Translations under genes and position numbers: made by a program | Origin: DSYU01 sp964437595 | Lineage (GTDB): Bacteria; Chloroflexota; Anaerolineae; Anaerolineales; Anaerolineaceae | Direction of reading: 5' to 3' | Length of the DNA: 64,000 bases | NCBI GenBank assembly: GCA_964437595.1 | Contig: CAYTHO010000008.1 | Coordinates: forward strand, 34,094 to 98,093 | The notes under the pieces: model-generated | What the model was told of the DNA's origin: nothing | The model's database searches: none | Seen by the model: the letters and a program-made list of their open reading frames with translations, nothing else | Part shown: one piece after another, positions 34,035-42,593 of the stretch | How positions within the stretch are numbered: position 1 is the first letter of the stretch | Layout: each line of letters opens with the position of its first letter

Positions 34035-36329
34035 CTATAACTCAATGTCAAATTCACCGACCTGGATGGTGGCAGTCTCCGCCAGCTCGATGTCAAATCG
34101 CTGGCGCCAGAGCGCCAGGTGGAGGGAAAAGTCCAGCCACTTCTTTTCGGACGCAGACAGGTGTATATCCTTGACCCGTTCTTGCAGCGCGGCGGCGGCA
34201 GGCTGGGCCGCCTTTCCGGATAAGCGGGTGGTCAGGAAGGTGCGCAGGTCCCAGGCGTTGATGCGCCCGCCGCTGTCGGCGCTGTACAGGAAGTCTCCCT
34301 GCGGCGACAGTACCAGCCCGGTGAGCGGCTGGCGGTGACCGGAAAGCTGGTCGATCACCTGCCCGGTGGAAAGGTTCCATACGGTAATCATACCCTTACT
34401 GTTGCCACCGGCCAGCACCTGGTCGTTTGGGTGCATGCACAGGGCGGTCAGCGGGCCGGCGGCATTTTCAAAGGCGCGCACCAGGCCGCCGCTGGAGAAG
34501 TTCCATAAGCGGATCAGGCCTTCGCGCCCCGAGCTGGCAACCAGTTCAGAGGTAGGGCTGGCGGCCAGGTGGGTGATGGTATCGGTATGGCCTTGCATCT
34601 CGCGCGCCGCGGCGCCATCTGGCAGGGTCCACACGCGCACCTGGCAGTCGGCCCCGGCGCTGATCAGGTGGCTTCCAGATGCGCCCATAACCAGGCTGAA
34701 GATTTCCGCAGCGGAAGGGCGGAGCAGGTTCAACCCCGGACCATGGGGGAAGCGCCAGAAACGGAGGGTGCCGTCGAACCCGGCGCTGTACAGGCTGCGC
34801 CCATCGGGATGAACTGCCAGTGCGCGGATCATGGCATGGTGGCCTTCAAAGGTCTTTACCAACTGCCCGCTGCTCAAGCGGAAAATGCGGATGCGGTTGT
34901 CGCCGGAGGCGCAGGCAAGCAGCTCGCCATCCGGGCTAAAAGCCAGCGCGCGGGTAACGGGGGCCGGGCCAATCAGCGAGGTGGGAAGCAGGTCGCCGTC
35001 GGGCAGGTTCCACTGCAGGATGTACTGGTCGCTGCGGCCAGCGGCAAGAACCCTGCCAGCGGGGTGCATGGCCAGGCAGGTGATGTCGGAAATGGGCGGG
35101 GCGTACAGCAGTTTCATCGGGTGGATGGACAGCGGGCTGGCCAGGCAGGCGCGCGAAAGCAGTACCAGACGGGAAAATTCCTCCCGCTCCTGCGCGTTTT
35201 CCGGCTGCCAGTTGTGCTTCTCCAGCCAATCCAGGATGGCGGCGCTCCAAACCGGCGGGGCCACCTGGGCTAACCGCCATAACTCAGCATGCTTTTCTTG
35301 TTCAGACAGGCGGCGGATAGTCAAATTCCAATCCGCATCGGTCAGGTCCTCAAGCCAGCGGACTTCCGCGGCGCTGCCAGTTTCACTCAGCCAGTCTAAC
35401 TGGCCGGTGTGGCGGCTGTGTTCTAGCAGGCGGCGGCGCAGCGACCGCCCGGCAGCTTCGTAAGCGTTCACCAGCAGGTGATGATCGAAGTCGAGGGCGG
35501 CATACTGCGGCCAGGCTTCGGCCAGGAAGAAAAACAACGCGCGCTGCTCGGCGTCTTGCGGCAAGTAACCGCGCGAAAGGATCAACCGGCGGGCATCCGG
35601 GTCTTCGTGCCGGATGAAGAGCAGGGCCAGCGCGTTGCGCGCCGCTTCCTGGGCCGGGGTTGGGGGCGCGTGCGAGGCGTCGGGGCCAGCCAGCCGTTCA
35701 AGCTGTTGGAGAACGACGGCGCGCTCGGCAGGGCGGAAATACGGGTAGCGCTCCACCAGGTCCAGCAGTCGTTCGGCGGTCTCGTCCTGAACGCTGGAAA
35801 TGATCCGCGCCCAGTTATCCATCTGAACCGAAGCTGCCGTGGCTATCAACCGGCGTTGAAGCGCTGGAGACGCTTCTTCAAAATATGCCTGGGTCAGCAC
35901 CGGAATGGATTCTTCGGGATACGACCGGCGCGCTTCCAGGTGGGTAAACCAGTCGAAGAGGGCGCGCAGCGCCGGAACGCCCGGCTGCCAGCCCTGGGTG
36001 ATGATCTGCTGGCGAGCCGCCGGAAGATCGTCTTCGACTGAAAGGCGATAGATGGCATCTATCGCCTGGATGCGGCCTGCCTGGGCCATGCGGAGCAGCG
36101 CCTGAAACGCCTGCCCGCGCACGCCTGGCAGGGAATGTTTTGCAGCGGTTTGGTGAAGCAGGGTGATGGGTGATGCGGCTTCCTGAGCGGCATCCTCCGC
36201 CGACCATTCTTCCAAAGTGGCGATGACGCCCTTTAATAACAGCTCCTGCTGCACCTCGGCGGGAAGCGCCTCATGGATGCTGTTATTGAGGAGATCGGTA
36301 AACACGCGAAGCTCTTCGGAAGTGTACAC
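34035..36329 (-). CDS. HEAT-like/WD40 scaffold protein B
   Basis: A 764-residue protein. Residues 1-420 are helical repeats; near residues 250-310 lies a module (GYLPQDAEQRALFFFL, YAALDFDHHLL) that is closely matched in protein A of this cluster. Residues about 425-690 form about seven WD40 blades (LAFSPDGELLACASGDNRIR, ALAVHPDGRSLYSAGFDG). The C-terminus ends IQVGEFDIEL, matching the end of protein A (IQYGEFDI). The start is GTG 36329, 9 bases after the radical SAM gene. WD40 propellers and HEAT repeats are protein-binding scaffolds; no catalytic domain is seen. The two paralogues probably work with the AAA+ and Hsp70 of the same run. Confidence 0.85.
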   Translation of the reverse strand: MYTSEELRVFTDLLNNSIHEALPAEVQQELLLKGVIATLEEWSAEDAAQEAASPITLLHQTAAKHSLPGVRGQAFQALLRMAQAGRIQAIDAIYRLSVEDDLPAARQQIITQGWQPGVPALRALFDWFTHLEARRSYPEESIPVLTQAYFEEASPALQRRLIATAASVQMDNWARIISSVQDETAERLLDLVERYPYFRPAERAVVLQQLERLAGPDASHAPPTPAQEAARNALALLFIRHEDPDARRLILSRGYLPQDAEQRALFFFLAEAWPQYAALDFDHHLLVNAYEAAGRSLRRRLLEHSRHTGQLDWLSETGSAAEVRWLEDLTDADWNLTIRRLSEQEKHAELWRLAQVAPPVWSAAILDWLEKHNWQPENAQEREEFSRLVLLSRACLASPLSIHPMKLLYAPPISDITCLAMHPAGRVLAAGRSDQYILQWNLPDGDLLPTSLIGPAPVTRALAFSPDGELLACASGDNRIRIFRLSSGQLVKTFEGHHAMIRALAVHPDGRSLYSAGFDGTLRFWRFPHGPGLNLLRPSAAEIFSLVMGASGSHLISAGADCQVRVWTLPDGAAAREMQGHTDTITHLAASPTSELVASSGREGLIRLWNFSSGGLVRAFENAAGPLTALCMHPNDQVLAGGNSKGMITVWNLSTGQVIDQLSGHRQPLTGLVLSPQGDFLYSADSGGRINAWDLRTFLTTRLSGKAAQPAAAALQERVKDIHLSASEKKWLDFSLHLALWRQRFDIELAETATIQVGEFDIEL

Positions 36330-36338
36330 AAGCGGACC

Positions 36339-36920
36339 TTACCAGGTCAGCGGGTCAATGCCGCTGAGGACGATATCGCCATCGGGTTTTACGATGATTT
36401 CGGCCTGAGGTACGGCTTCCAGGTCCGCGAGGGTGTAGCGGCCCGTCAAGAAATGCGCAACCTTGTTAGACGAGCCGATCAGTCCCTGGGCAAGGCGGCG
36501 CGAGGCATCATAGCGGCCAGCGATCAGCACATCCACGTGGGCCAGGAAGCGGTCTATCCCTTTCAGGTGATGAAGCTCATCCCAATCATACCCGCTAAAG
36601 ACCAGGATGGAAAGGTTCGTCTGGTCACGCACCTGCTGGAGGAAGCGGGCCAGGGCGCGGTGCTGGTGGAGCGGCTCGCCGCCGCTGATGGTGAGGCCTT
36701 CGAGACTTTCCCCACCGGCGCTGTTTTTGATTTCAATGATGCGCTCCACCAGCTTTTCAACTGGCCAAATTTCTCCACCGCGTACGGCATGCGTCTCCGG
36801 GTTAAAACAGCCCGGGCAGCCGAGGGCGCAGCCCTGCACCCAAACTACGGTTCGCAAGCCGGGGCCGTTCACCCGGCTGGTCGGTTCCAAACGGTGCAGG
36901 CGGATATTTTTTTCTTGCAT
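36339..36920 (-). CDS. Small radical SAM enzyme (PflA/NrdG-like activase fold)
   Basis: A 193-residue radical SAM protein with Cys31, Cys35 and Cys38 in QGCALGCPGCFN, the CxxxCxxC cluster motif, preceded by RVNGPGLRTVVWVQG and followed by LTISGGEPLHQ and ILVFSGYDWDEL, as in glycyl-radical activating enzymes. NrdG and PflA generate a glycyl radical on a partner, but no glycyl-radical enzyme lies in the window. The short form with minimal domains resembles NrdG. It sits between DUF2997 and HEAT/WD40 protein B, so its target may be a member of this cluster. Its ATG has only a weak ribosome site, consistent with coupling. Confidence 0.88.
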   Translation of the reverse strand: MQEKNIRLHRLEPTSRVNGPGLRTVVWVQGCALGCPGCFNPETHAVRGGEIWPVEKLVERIIEIKNSAGGESLEGLTISGGEPLHQHRALARFLQQVRDQTNLSILVFSGYDWDELHHLKGIDRFLAHVDVLIAGRYDASRRLAQGLIGSSNKVAHFLTGRYTLADLEAVPQAEIIVKPDGDIVLSGIDPLTW

Positions 36921-36924
36921 GGGC

Positions 36925-37140
36925 TTACGAGGATGCTTTCAGGTGCTGATCCTGGTCGACGTCCAGCGGGTTCTCTTGCTCTAAGGCTTCCGGAGACATG
37001 ATGCGGGCGATAATCTCCCCTCCCAGGGCTTCCTCCAACTCCTTGGTAAGCTCAAGGCATTTTAATCCCTGCACGCCGCGCACCTGTATCTGCACCTGCC
37101 CATCTTTACCAATGACCACTTCTATTTCTTGGAGTTCCAT
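36925..37140 (-). CDS. DUF2997 family small protein
   Basis: A 71-residue protein matching DUF2997: a beta-rich N-terminus (IEVVIGKDGQVQIQVRGVQG) and the family's KCLELTKELEEALGG helix, followed by an acidic/polar tail that is probably unstructured. In many bacteria DUF2997 genes sit beside DUF1257 (Ycf35), and this is the case here, 18 bases after it. No biochemical role is established. GGAAGGA lies just before the ATG. Confidence 0.87.
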   Translation of the reverse strand: MELQEIEVVIGKDGQVQIQVRGVQGLKCLELTKELEEALGGEIIARIMSPEALEQENPLDVDQDQHLKASS

Positions 37141-37158
37141 CTTTTTCCTTCCTTCGGA

Positions 37159-37539
37159 CTAAGCCATGCGGCGCAGGACGATGCGGATCTGCCCGGTCTC
37201 TTCGACCTTTTCCTCCACCATGCTGAATCCCTGCTGTTCGAGCTTGGCGCGGGAGGCATGGTAAGCGTAGCGCTGCATCAGCCTTTGGGTGAAATCCTTC
37301 TGGTTGATGCCGCGCACGCCGAACCAGTCGGCAATGATCTCGTAGGTCTCTCCGCGTTTGCGGAGGCCGATATCGTAGCTGAGGGGCAGCTTGATGCGGA
37401 TATCAACCTGGCTTTTTTGCCCGCCGAAGCCCCGAACTTCCTGTTCCCCTTCTTCATAGCTAAAGCCCAGGTCTTTGATGGCCTTGAGGGCAAATTCTTT
37501 ATCCATGATCTTTGTCTGGATCCGCGAAAAATGCGACAT
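37159..37539 (-). CDS. DUF1257 (Ycf35-like) protein
   Basis: A 126-residue protein with the DUF1257 opening MSHFSRIQTKIMDKEFALKAIKDLGF and the ADWFGVRGINQKDFTQRLMQRYAYH core of the Ycf35 family, which occurs in cyanobacteria, some plastids and scattered bacteria, with no known activity. The ATG at 37539 is preceded by GGAGAG; a TTG four codons earlier is an unlikely start. It lies 12 bases after the Hsp70 gene and 18 before DUF2997. In cyanobacteria Ycf35 and the AAA+ protein Ycf46 are often discussed together, and here a Ycf46-like AAA+ is in the same run. Confidence 0.9.
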   Translation of the reverse strand: MSHFSRIQTKIMDKEFALKAIKDLGFSYEEGEQEVRGFGGQKSQVDIRIKLPLSYDIGLRKRGETYEIIADWFGVRGINQKDFTQRLMQRYAYHASRAKLEQQGFSMVEEKVEETGQIRIVLRRMA

Positions 37540-37551
37540 ATTTCTCTCCAA

Positions 37552-39165
37552 TCAGGTCAGTTTAACGACCGGGTAATCCTTATGGGTCAGACGGCCTGTG
37601 ATGAGATCGCGCGCGGTAATGGTCAGGCGCTTGTTTTCATCTACTGAGAATTCTACCTCAAAGCGCGCTTCTCCGCGGCGGGCGGGCGGCTCGGCGGTGA
37701 GAAAGGTCTGGTTGTGCTCATTCATCCAGAACATGGCGCGCTTTTCCTGCTCGGCGGGGGTCAGGCGGGTGATGCGCGCCGCGCCGCTGGGGTCGAAGAC
37801 CAGCTCGATCGGCTGAGCACTGGTTTTCTGGCGCACCTCGCCCAGCTCGTAGATGGCGATACCGAGGTGCTTCTGGTCATCATAAGATGCTTTAATCGAC
37901 AGGCGCGTGACGGGCTCATTGGTGGGGTAGGGTGTGCCGCGCTCGACGATGGTGCGGTAATCGTATTTGCCCTTTTCTGGGTTCACGTAGCGGATGGCGT
38001 AATCGTGCTGGATGTGGTCGAAGAAATCGATCCCCGCGATGAAAGAGGCCGCGCCGCGCGCCACGGCATCCAGCGGGCGCTCAAATTTGACCCGCTCGCG
38101 CCCAAAGATGTGGCGCAGCGTGCTCTGCACCGCCGGGATCTGGCTGCTGCCGCCTACCATCAGGGCGGCCTGGATGCTGGTTTCATCGTAGCCGCGCTCG
38201 GTAGCGGCGTTAATCGCGGAGCGGATAGTCTGGTTGATCTCGGTGAACAGGTCGTGGTCGTCGAGCAGCTTCTCAAAGCTGGCGCGGGTGAAATCCGCCG
38301 CCAGCACCGCGCCGGTTTCGGGGTTAACTACGCTGAGGTCAGCCTGCTCGGCAAAGGACAGTTTTTCTTTGATGCGCTCGCATTCCACCAGCAGGGCGGT
38401 GCTGATGCGGCGCACATCTTCGTCGCTGTCGGAACGGTAGTTTTGGCGCAGTACATCCTGGAAGATCCACTGGTCGATGGTGGCGCCGCCGATATCGCGC
38501 CCGGCCTTGCCCAGCACCCGGCAGCGCCGCCCGCTGACCAGGGAGCCTGTGCCGCCCGGCTTGCTTTCTTCAGCTTCAATCAGCACCACCGCGGCATGCA
38601 TGGTCCCGCCGCCAAAATCGAAAAGCAGGTACACGCTGCCCGGCTGGATGTGCGCGCCGTAGCCCAGCGCAGCGGCGGACGGTTCATCGATCAGGCGGAA
38701 GCGCGGCATGCCGGCGCTTTCAGCTACGGATGCCAGCCAGTTTTCGTAGTGCTCGAAGGCTTCCACGGGCACGCTCAAGGCCACTTCTTCATCCCGGAAG
38801 CCGGTTTCCTGGGCGGCGAAGACCAGCACGCTGGTGAGAAAATCCTGACCGGCAGTGTAGGGCGTTATCTCGCGCCCTGCCACGCGCACTTTGTTCGGGC
38901 TGCGGTGGCTGATGTAGCGCTTCATCCAGCGGAAGGTGCTGGGCGACTGGCGCAGCCCGTGTTGAATGACCTGGCTGCCGATCCAGGTGCGGTTATCCGG
39001 CGTGTAATGGATCAGGGATGGGATCACGGAAATGGTCTCATCTCCCTGCTTTTCAAGCATGCCAAATTCGGGGATGTGCAGCGGCACACCCTGTTGAAGA
39101 GTCTCATCCCACAGGGCAACAACGGTATTGGATGTACCAAAATCGACAGCCAGGCGTCCGGGCAT
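37552..39165 (-). CDS. Short Hsp70-family chaperone ATPase
   Basis: A 537-residue Hsp70 homologue. The nucleotide-binding domain has the phosphate-1 loop VDFGTSNTVVALWDE, the phosphate-2 motif LLFDFGGGTMHAAVVLIE and the adenosine motif AALMVGGSSQIPAVQS. After the linker (about residue 385) a beta-rich segment of about 150 residues corresponds to the substrate-binding beta domain, with VEFSVDENKRLTITARDL as in DnaK. The alpha-helical lid and the EEVD-type tail of DnaK (about 100 residues) are missing. The ATG at 39165 is chosen because AGAGG lies just before it; a GTG at 39171 is also open. It follows the GrpE-like gene by 9 bases. No J-domain protein is seen. Confidence 0.9.
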   Translation of the reverse strand: MPGRLAVDFGTSNTVVALWDETLQQGVPLHIPEFGMLEKQGDETISVIPSLIHYTPDNRTWIGSQVIQHGLRQSPSTFRWMKRYISHRSPNKVRVAGREITPYTAGQDFLTSVLVFAAQETGFRDEEVALSVPVEAFEHYENWLASVAESAGMPRFRLIDEPSAAALGYGAHIQPGSVYLLFDFGGGTMHAAVVLIEAEESKPGGTGSLVSGRRCRVLGKAGRDIGGATIDQWIFQDVLRQNYRSDSDEDVRRISTALLVECERIKEKLSFAEQADLSVVNPETGAVLAADFTRASFEKLLDDHDLFTEINQTIRSAINAATERGYDETSIQAALMVGGSSQIPAVQSTLRHIFGRERVKFERPLDAVARGAASFIAGIDFFDHIQHDYAIRYVNPEKGKYDYRTIVERGTPYPTNEPVTRLSIKASYDDQKHLGIAIYELGEVRQKTSAQPIELVFDPSGAARITRLTPAEQEKRAMFWMNEHNQTFLTAEPPARRGEARFEVEFSVDENKRLTITARDLITGRLTHKDYPVVKLT

Positions 39166-39174
39166 ATCCACCTC

Positions 39175-39726
39175 TTACTCCACAATGGCCTTGTAAACCG
39201 TCTTCCCCTGGTACGTCACGCCTGCAAAGCGGACGGTTACCGCCTGACCAGCCTGCGGCTGGACGCTTTCGTTGATGGGGGTGTGGTGGTTCGGATCATA
39301 GGCGACCTGCTCGCCCACCTGCCCGGCGTATTGAATGCCATAGCGTTCGAGCGCGCGGGGGATGCGCCGGGCTACCGAGAGCACATCGCGCGCCTGGACG
39401 GGCTTCCCCTGCTTTTCAAGAAGGTCGGCCTGGGTGAGGATCTGGCTGGTAGGTCCGGCCAATTCGCCGAAGAGGCGTGCGAACTGCGCGTCCACCGTTT
39501 CAGCAATCACCTGTTCCTGGCGCAGGCGCAGGCGTTCGATTTCCTGCTTGAGGGCGGCAATGCTCTGGCGGCTGCTGTCCAACTCCATGCGCAGGGACTG
39601 GTTCTCTTTTTGCAAGCTGAGCCATTCCGCGGGCTGTACCGTCTGGGCGGTTGGGGCGGAGTGAACAGGACTCCCGGCAGCGGGTTCGCGCGCGGGTTTC
39701 AGAAGGTTAGAGAACCATTTTTTCAT
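39175..39726 (-). CDS. GrpE-like protein
   Basis: A 183-residue protein with an Ala/Pro-rich N-terminus, a coiled-coil (about 38-75: WLSLQKENQSLRMELDSSRQ), and a C-terminal beta domain with VGEQVAYDPNHHTPI, typical of GrpE (VGEPFDPNLHEAV). GrpE is the nucleotide-exchange factor of Hsp70. It directly precedes the Hsp70 gene, so it probably serves this Hsp70 rather than the general DnaK. It overlaps the HEAT/WD40 protein A stop by 4 bases (ATGA). Sequence is divergent from housekeeping GrpE, so function is inferred from the fold and neighbourhood. Confidence 0.85.
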   Translation of the reverse strand: MKKWFSNLLKPAREPAAGSPVHSAPTAQTVQPAEWLSLQKENQSLRMELDSSRQSIAALKQEIERLRLRQEQVIAETVDAQFARLFGELAGPTSQILTQADLLEKQGKPVQARDVLSVARRIPRALERYGIQYAGQVGEQVAYDPNHHTPINESVQPQAGQAVTVRFAGVTYQGKTVYKAIVE

Positions 39727-42476
39727 GCGGATTTTTCGGCCTCATCCAGGATAATATCGAACTCCCCGTACTGGATCAGCGGCGCTTCCTCAATCTGGAT
39801 ATCGTAACGGAACCGATATTGTAGCAAAGTTCGCAGAAATTTCAAGCCGTTGCGGACGGGTTCTGGCAGCGATTGATATTCACCGAGGGCCATTACCGTG
39901 GAGATCTGGTCGTGCGAAGCCGTCGACAGCGGCTGGGCAAACAGCTCGGGAATATCCAGCACGCGCAGGTCCCACAGCACCAGGGTGGCTTCGCTGGTTC
40001 CGGTGGCCATAAATGCCCCCTGCTGCGACACGCGCAGCGAAGTCAGCGTTCCCTCTGGCGCAAATCCCTGCCCCATCAGTCGCATATCCGGCCAGTGAAT
40101 GAAGCGCATCTGGCCCTCAGCCCCAGCCGTTACCACCAGCGGGTGCCCGGGTAGGAAATGGATTCCGCGAACCGGCTGGCTGTGCTGAGTCAGCACAGCC
40201 CTGCGCGGGCGCTGGGGCAGGGAGTTATGGTAGTACAGCCCCACCTGCCCATTATGCTGCCCGGCCAGCAGGTACTTCCCATCTGGCGAGAAGACGGCAT
40301 CCTGAGCGGTGCCTTTCCGAAAGCCATCCGCGCGGGAGGCCAGGTATGGATTGCCAGGGACGAGGTTCAACTCGGGCAGGCGGACCAGGCTGAGGCGGTC
40401 GTGAAGCAGGGCGACGGTGGTATTATCTGGCGAAATGGCTGCCGAGCGCGCCCAGAAGAGGAACTTTTTCTCCGAAATTTTCTTTTTTCGGGCCAGGTCC
40501 CATAAGAAAACGTGGCTGTCGCGCCCGGCGGTGAGCAGCAGGTCATCGCCCACCGGCTCGAGCGCGGTAACGGTGCCCTCGTGGGCGGTAAGTTGGAAGG
40601 CTTCCTCCGGGCCGTAGGCGTATACCGAACACATGGCATCGTTATTGGTGCGCTCGGCGCACAGCAGCAGCCCGCGCGGCGTGAAATGTACCTTCCCGAC
40701 GGAGTGTAGAAAATCTTTCCATACTCGCTCGACCGCGGCGGTCTGGAAGTTCCACAACACCACTTTGCGCTGGCTGGTGGCGATAGCCAGCACCGGGCGG
40801 TTGGGTGAAAAGGCAACATCATTGATGCGGCCTTTTACCTTCAAGGTAGCGCGAGAATGCGCCAGCGGTAAGACCCGGGTTAGCTCGGGTCCGGATAAGA
40901 GAATGGGCTGCTCGGATAGGCGCACCAACTCATCATATACGCCCTGGTCGGCTTCCGCAGGCGGGTGCCAGTTGGCCCTGGACAGGATTTGGATGATTTC
41001 CAGGCTGAAAGGGAGGGCCAGGTCAGGCGCCAGGCGCCAGAGGCGCTCGTACTCGCGGTTTTCGGTCAAAACGCGGATCAGCAGGGCAGCCTCGCTGGGG
41101 TTGACCTTCTCCACCCGCGAGCGGTAGTCCACCCCGGCAAGGATGGTGAGGTAGTCGGTGCGCCTGGCAGCCTGCACGCGCGCGGCGATGCGCTGGCGCA
41201 TCTCTGGTGGGCTGCCTTCATAAATCGCGCGCAGCATGCTCTGGTCAAAATCGAGCGCGTCATACTCGGCCCACTGGTCGGTAAGAAAGTAGAAGAGGGA
41301 GCGGGTTTCTGGCGCGCGGGGAGCATACCCGCAGGTCAATGCAACCTCCCTGGCTGCGGCCACATCCTGGGCCGCGGTTGGATCTTCGCCAGGGACATCG
41401 TTCGCTTCAATGGCTCGCCCGCACAATGCATCGCGCGTCTCCGCATCCTTCAGGTTCGCCAGTGCGCGGCGGGCATTCTGCTGGATGGTTTCATCGGGGT
41501 CGCGGGTGGCTTGCAACAAGAACGGCAGCCCCTGCGGGGTGGCTTTTTCGGCGATGTGCATTTGCCCGGCTTTGAGCGCAACCAGCAGGCGCACCCGGGC
41601 AGGGCTGCGTGCTTTATAGCCGGCCTGAAGCAGGGCGGTTTCAAGCAGCGGGCTGCGGTTCTCAGCCCACAGCCGGCAGAACTCATCTACGGCGGCCTGG
41701 TTATTGAGATGTGGAAGGCATTGGCGAGCGCGGGCGGCGATCTCTTTGTCGGTATCCTCGCAGGCAGCTACCAGTGGGGCCACGACCTCGGATCTGCCGC
41801 TCATGACGGTTTCGAGCTGGTTAATCAAAAGCGCGGAGAGCACGCGCGCGGCGGGTGGTTTTTGGGCTACGTAACCGGCCTGGCGCATGATCTCGGCCAG
41901 CGCGGGGCTGCGGCTGGACTGCCAGGCCTGGCATAAGGAGTCGATCGAGGCGGGGTTGCGCAGGCCGCGGATGACCTCCCCGGCCCGGGCGGCGATCTGC
42001 GGATCGCGGTCCGAACAGGCCTGAATCAACGGCGCGACCAGGTCGGCGCTGCCGCGGGTGATAGTGTTCGCTGCGTCGGGGCGCAGCAGGCTGAGCCGCA
42101 GCGCGCTGAGCAGGCGCACGCTGGCGGGGTGGTCAGCGATGCGGTTGTAGCCCAGCGCGATCTGTTCCAGGTCGGGATGGCGGGTTTCTGCCCACACCCC
42201 CCACACAGCATCAATGCCGGTGGAGTAGTTGATGCGCTGCAGCGTCTGCCCAGCCATGGCGCGCACATCGGCGTCGCTGTGAAAAGCCAGAACCACCGCC
42301 AGCGACTGGGCTGCCAGCCAGTTCCCCGCCAGCGCGGATTCGTTCAACGCCGCAGTGACCCGGCGGTGCATCCAGCCGCCGATGATGGGCACATCCTGCT
42401 CCAGTATCCAGCGCCAGCGTTGGATGCGCTCGGCTTCGTTATTTTCAGTTGGCCGGTTGGGTTGGTTCTTCGTCAC
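39723..42476 (-). CDS. HEAT-like/WD40 scaffold protein A
   Basis: A 917-residue protein. Residues 60-350 hold four helical units with a period of about 85-89 residues, recognisable by AFHSDADVRAMAGQTL, ACSDRDPQIAARAGEV, ACEDTDKEIAARARQC and ATRDPDETIQQNARRA. A central module (GYAPRAPETRSLFYFLTDQW, YDALDFDQSML) is nearly identical in layout to protein B. Then come WD40-like blades from about residue 545 (DVAFSPNRPVLAIATSQRKV, LLTAGRDSHVFLWDL, DAVFSPDGKYLLAGQHNGQV) and a C-terminal segment ending QYGEFDIILDEAEKSA, matched in protein B. The start is GTG 42476. No enzyme domain is seen. It is probably an assembly or substrate-recognition platform for the AAA+/Hsp70 set. Confidence 0.87.
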   Translation of the reverse strand: MTKNQPNRPTENNEAERIQRWRWILEQDVPIIGGWMHRRVTAALNESALAGNWLAAQSLAVVLAFHSDADVRAMAGQTLQRINYSTGIDAVWGVWAETRHPDLEQIALGYNRIADHPASVRLLSALRLSLLRPDAANTITRGSADLVAPLIQACSDRDPQIAARAGEVIRGLRNPASIDSLCQAWQSSRSPALAEIMRQAGYVAQKPPAARVLSALLINQLETVMSGRSEVVAPLVAACEDTDKEIAARARQCLPHLNNQAAVDEFCRLWAENRSPLLETALLQAGYKARSPARVRLLVALKAGQMHIAEKATPQGLPFLLQATRDPDETIQQNARRALANLKDAETRDALCGRAIEANDVPGEDPTAAQDVAAAREVALTCGYAPRAPETRSLFYFLTDQWAEYDALDFDQSMLRAIYEGSPPEMRQRIAARVQAARRTDYLTILAGVDYRSRVEKVNPSEAALLIRVLTENREYERLWRLAPDLALPFSLEIIQILSRANWHPPAEADQGVYDELVRLSEQPILLSGPELTRVLPLAHSRATLKVKGRINDVAFSPNRPVLAIATSQRKVVLWNFQTAAVERVWKDFLHSVGKVHFTPRGLLLCAERTNNDAMCSVYAYGPEEAFQLTAHEGTVTALEPVGDDLLLTAGRDSHVFLWDLARKKKISEKKFLFWARSAAISPDNTTVALLHDRLSLVRLPELNLVPGNPYLASRADGFRKGTAQDAVFSPDGKYLLAGQHNGQVGLYYHNSLPQRPRRAVLTQHSQPVRGIHFLPGHPLVVTAGAEGQMRFIHWPDMRLMGQGFAPEGTLTSLRVSQQGAFMATGTSEATLVLWDLRVLDIPELFAQPLSTASHDQISTVMALGEYQSLPEPVRNGLKFLRTLLQYRFRYDIQIEEAPLIQYGEFDIILDEAEKSA

Positions 42477-42524
42477 AATCTGCCTTTATCTTCTCGGTTC
42501 GCCGCTACCGGCGCGGCGCAACGT

Positions 42525-42593
42525 ACTATTTCTGCGGCGCGAACGCCACTACTTGCGTGGCGCGAACGCCACTATTTGCGTGGCGCGATTTCC
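42525..42593. repeat. Three tandem 23-bp repeats across the AAA+ gene end and the following gap
   Basis: Units at 42525-42547, 42548-42570 and 42571-42593 share about 80 % identity; their common text is ACTA(C/T)TTGCGTGGCGCGA in 42548-42593. The last unit includes the stop codon and last codons of the AAA+ gene (42572), and the first two lie in the 95-base gap before HEAT/WD40 protein A. A weaker fourth copy lies just before 42525. Confidence 0.8.

Noticed and set aside
34820..34860. HPD triplet in HEAT/WD40 protein B as a J-domain mark
   Set aside because: It lies in an ordinary WD40 blade (AVHPDGRSL) without the helices of a J-domain.
42525..42593. Short CRISPR-like array
   Set aside because: The repeats are directly adjacent without spacers and include the end of a coding gene.
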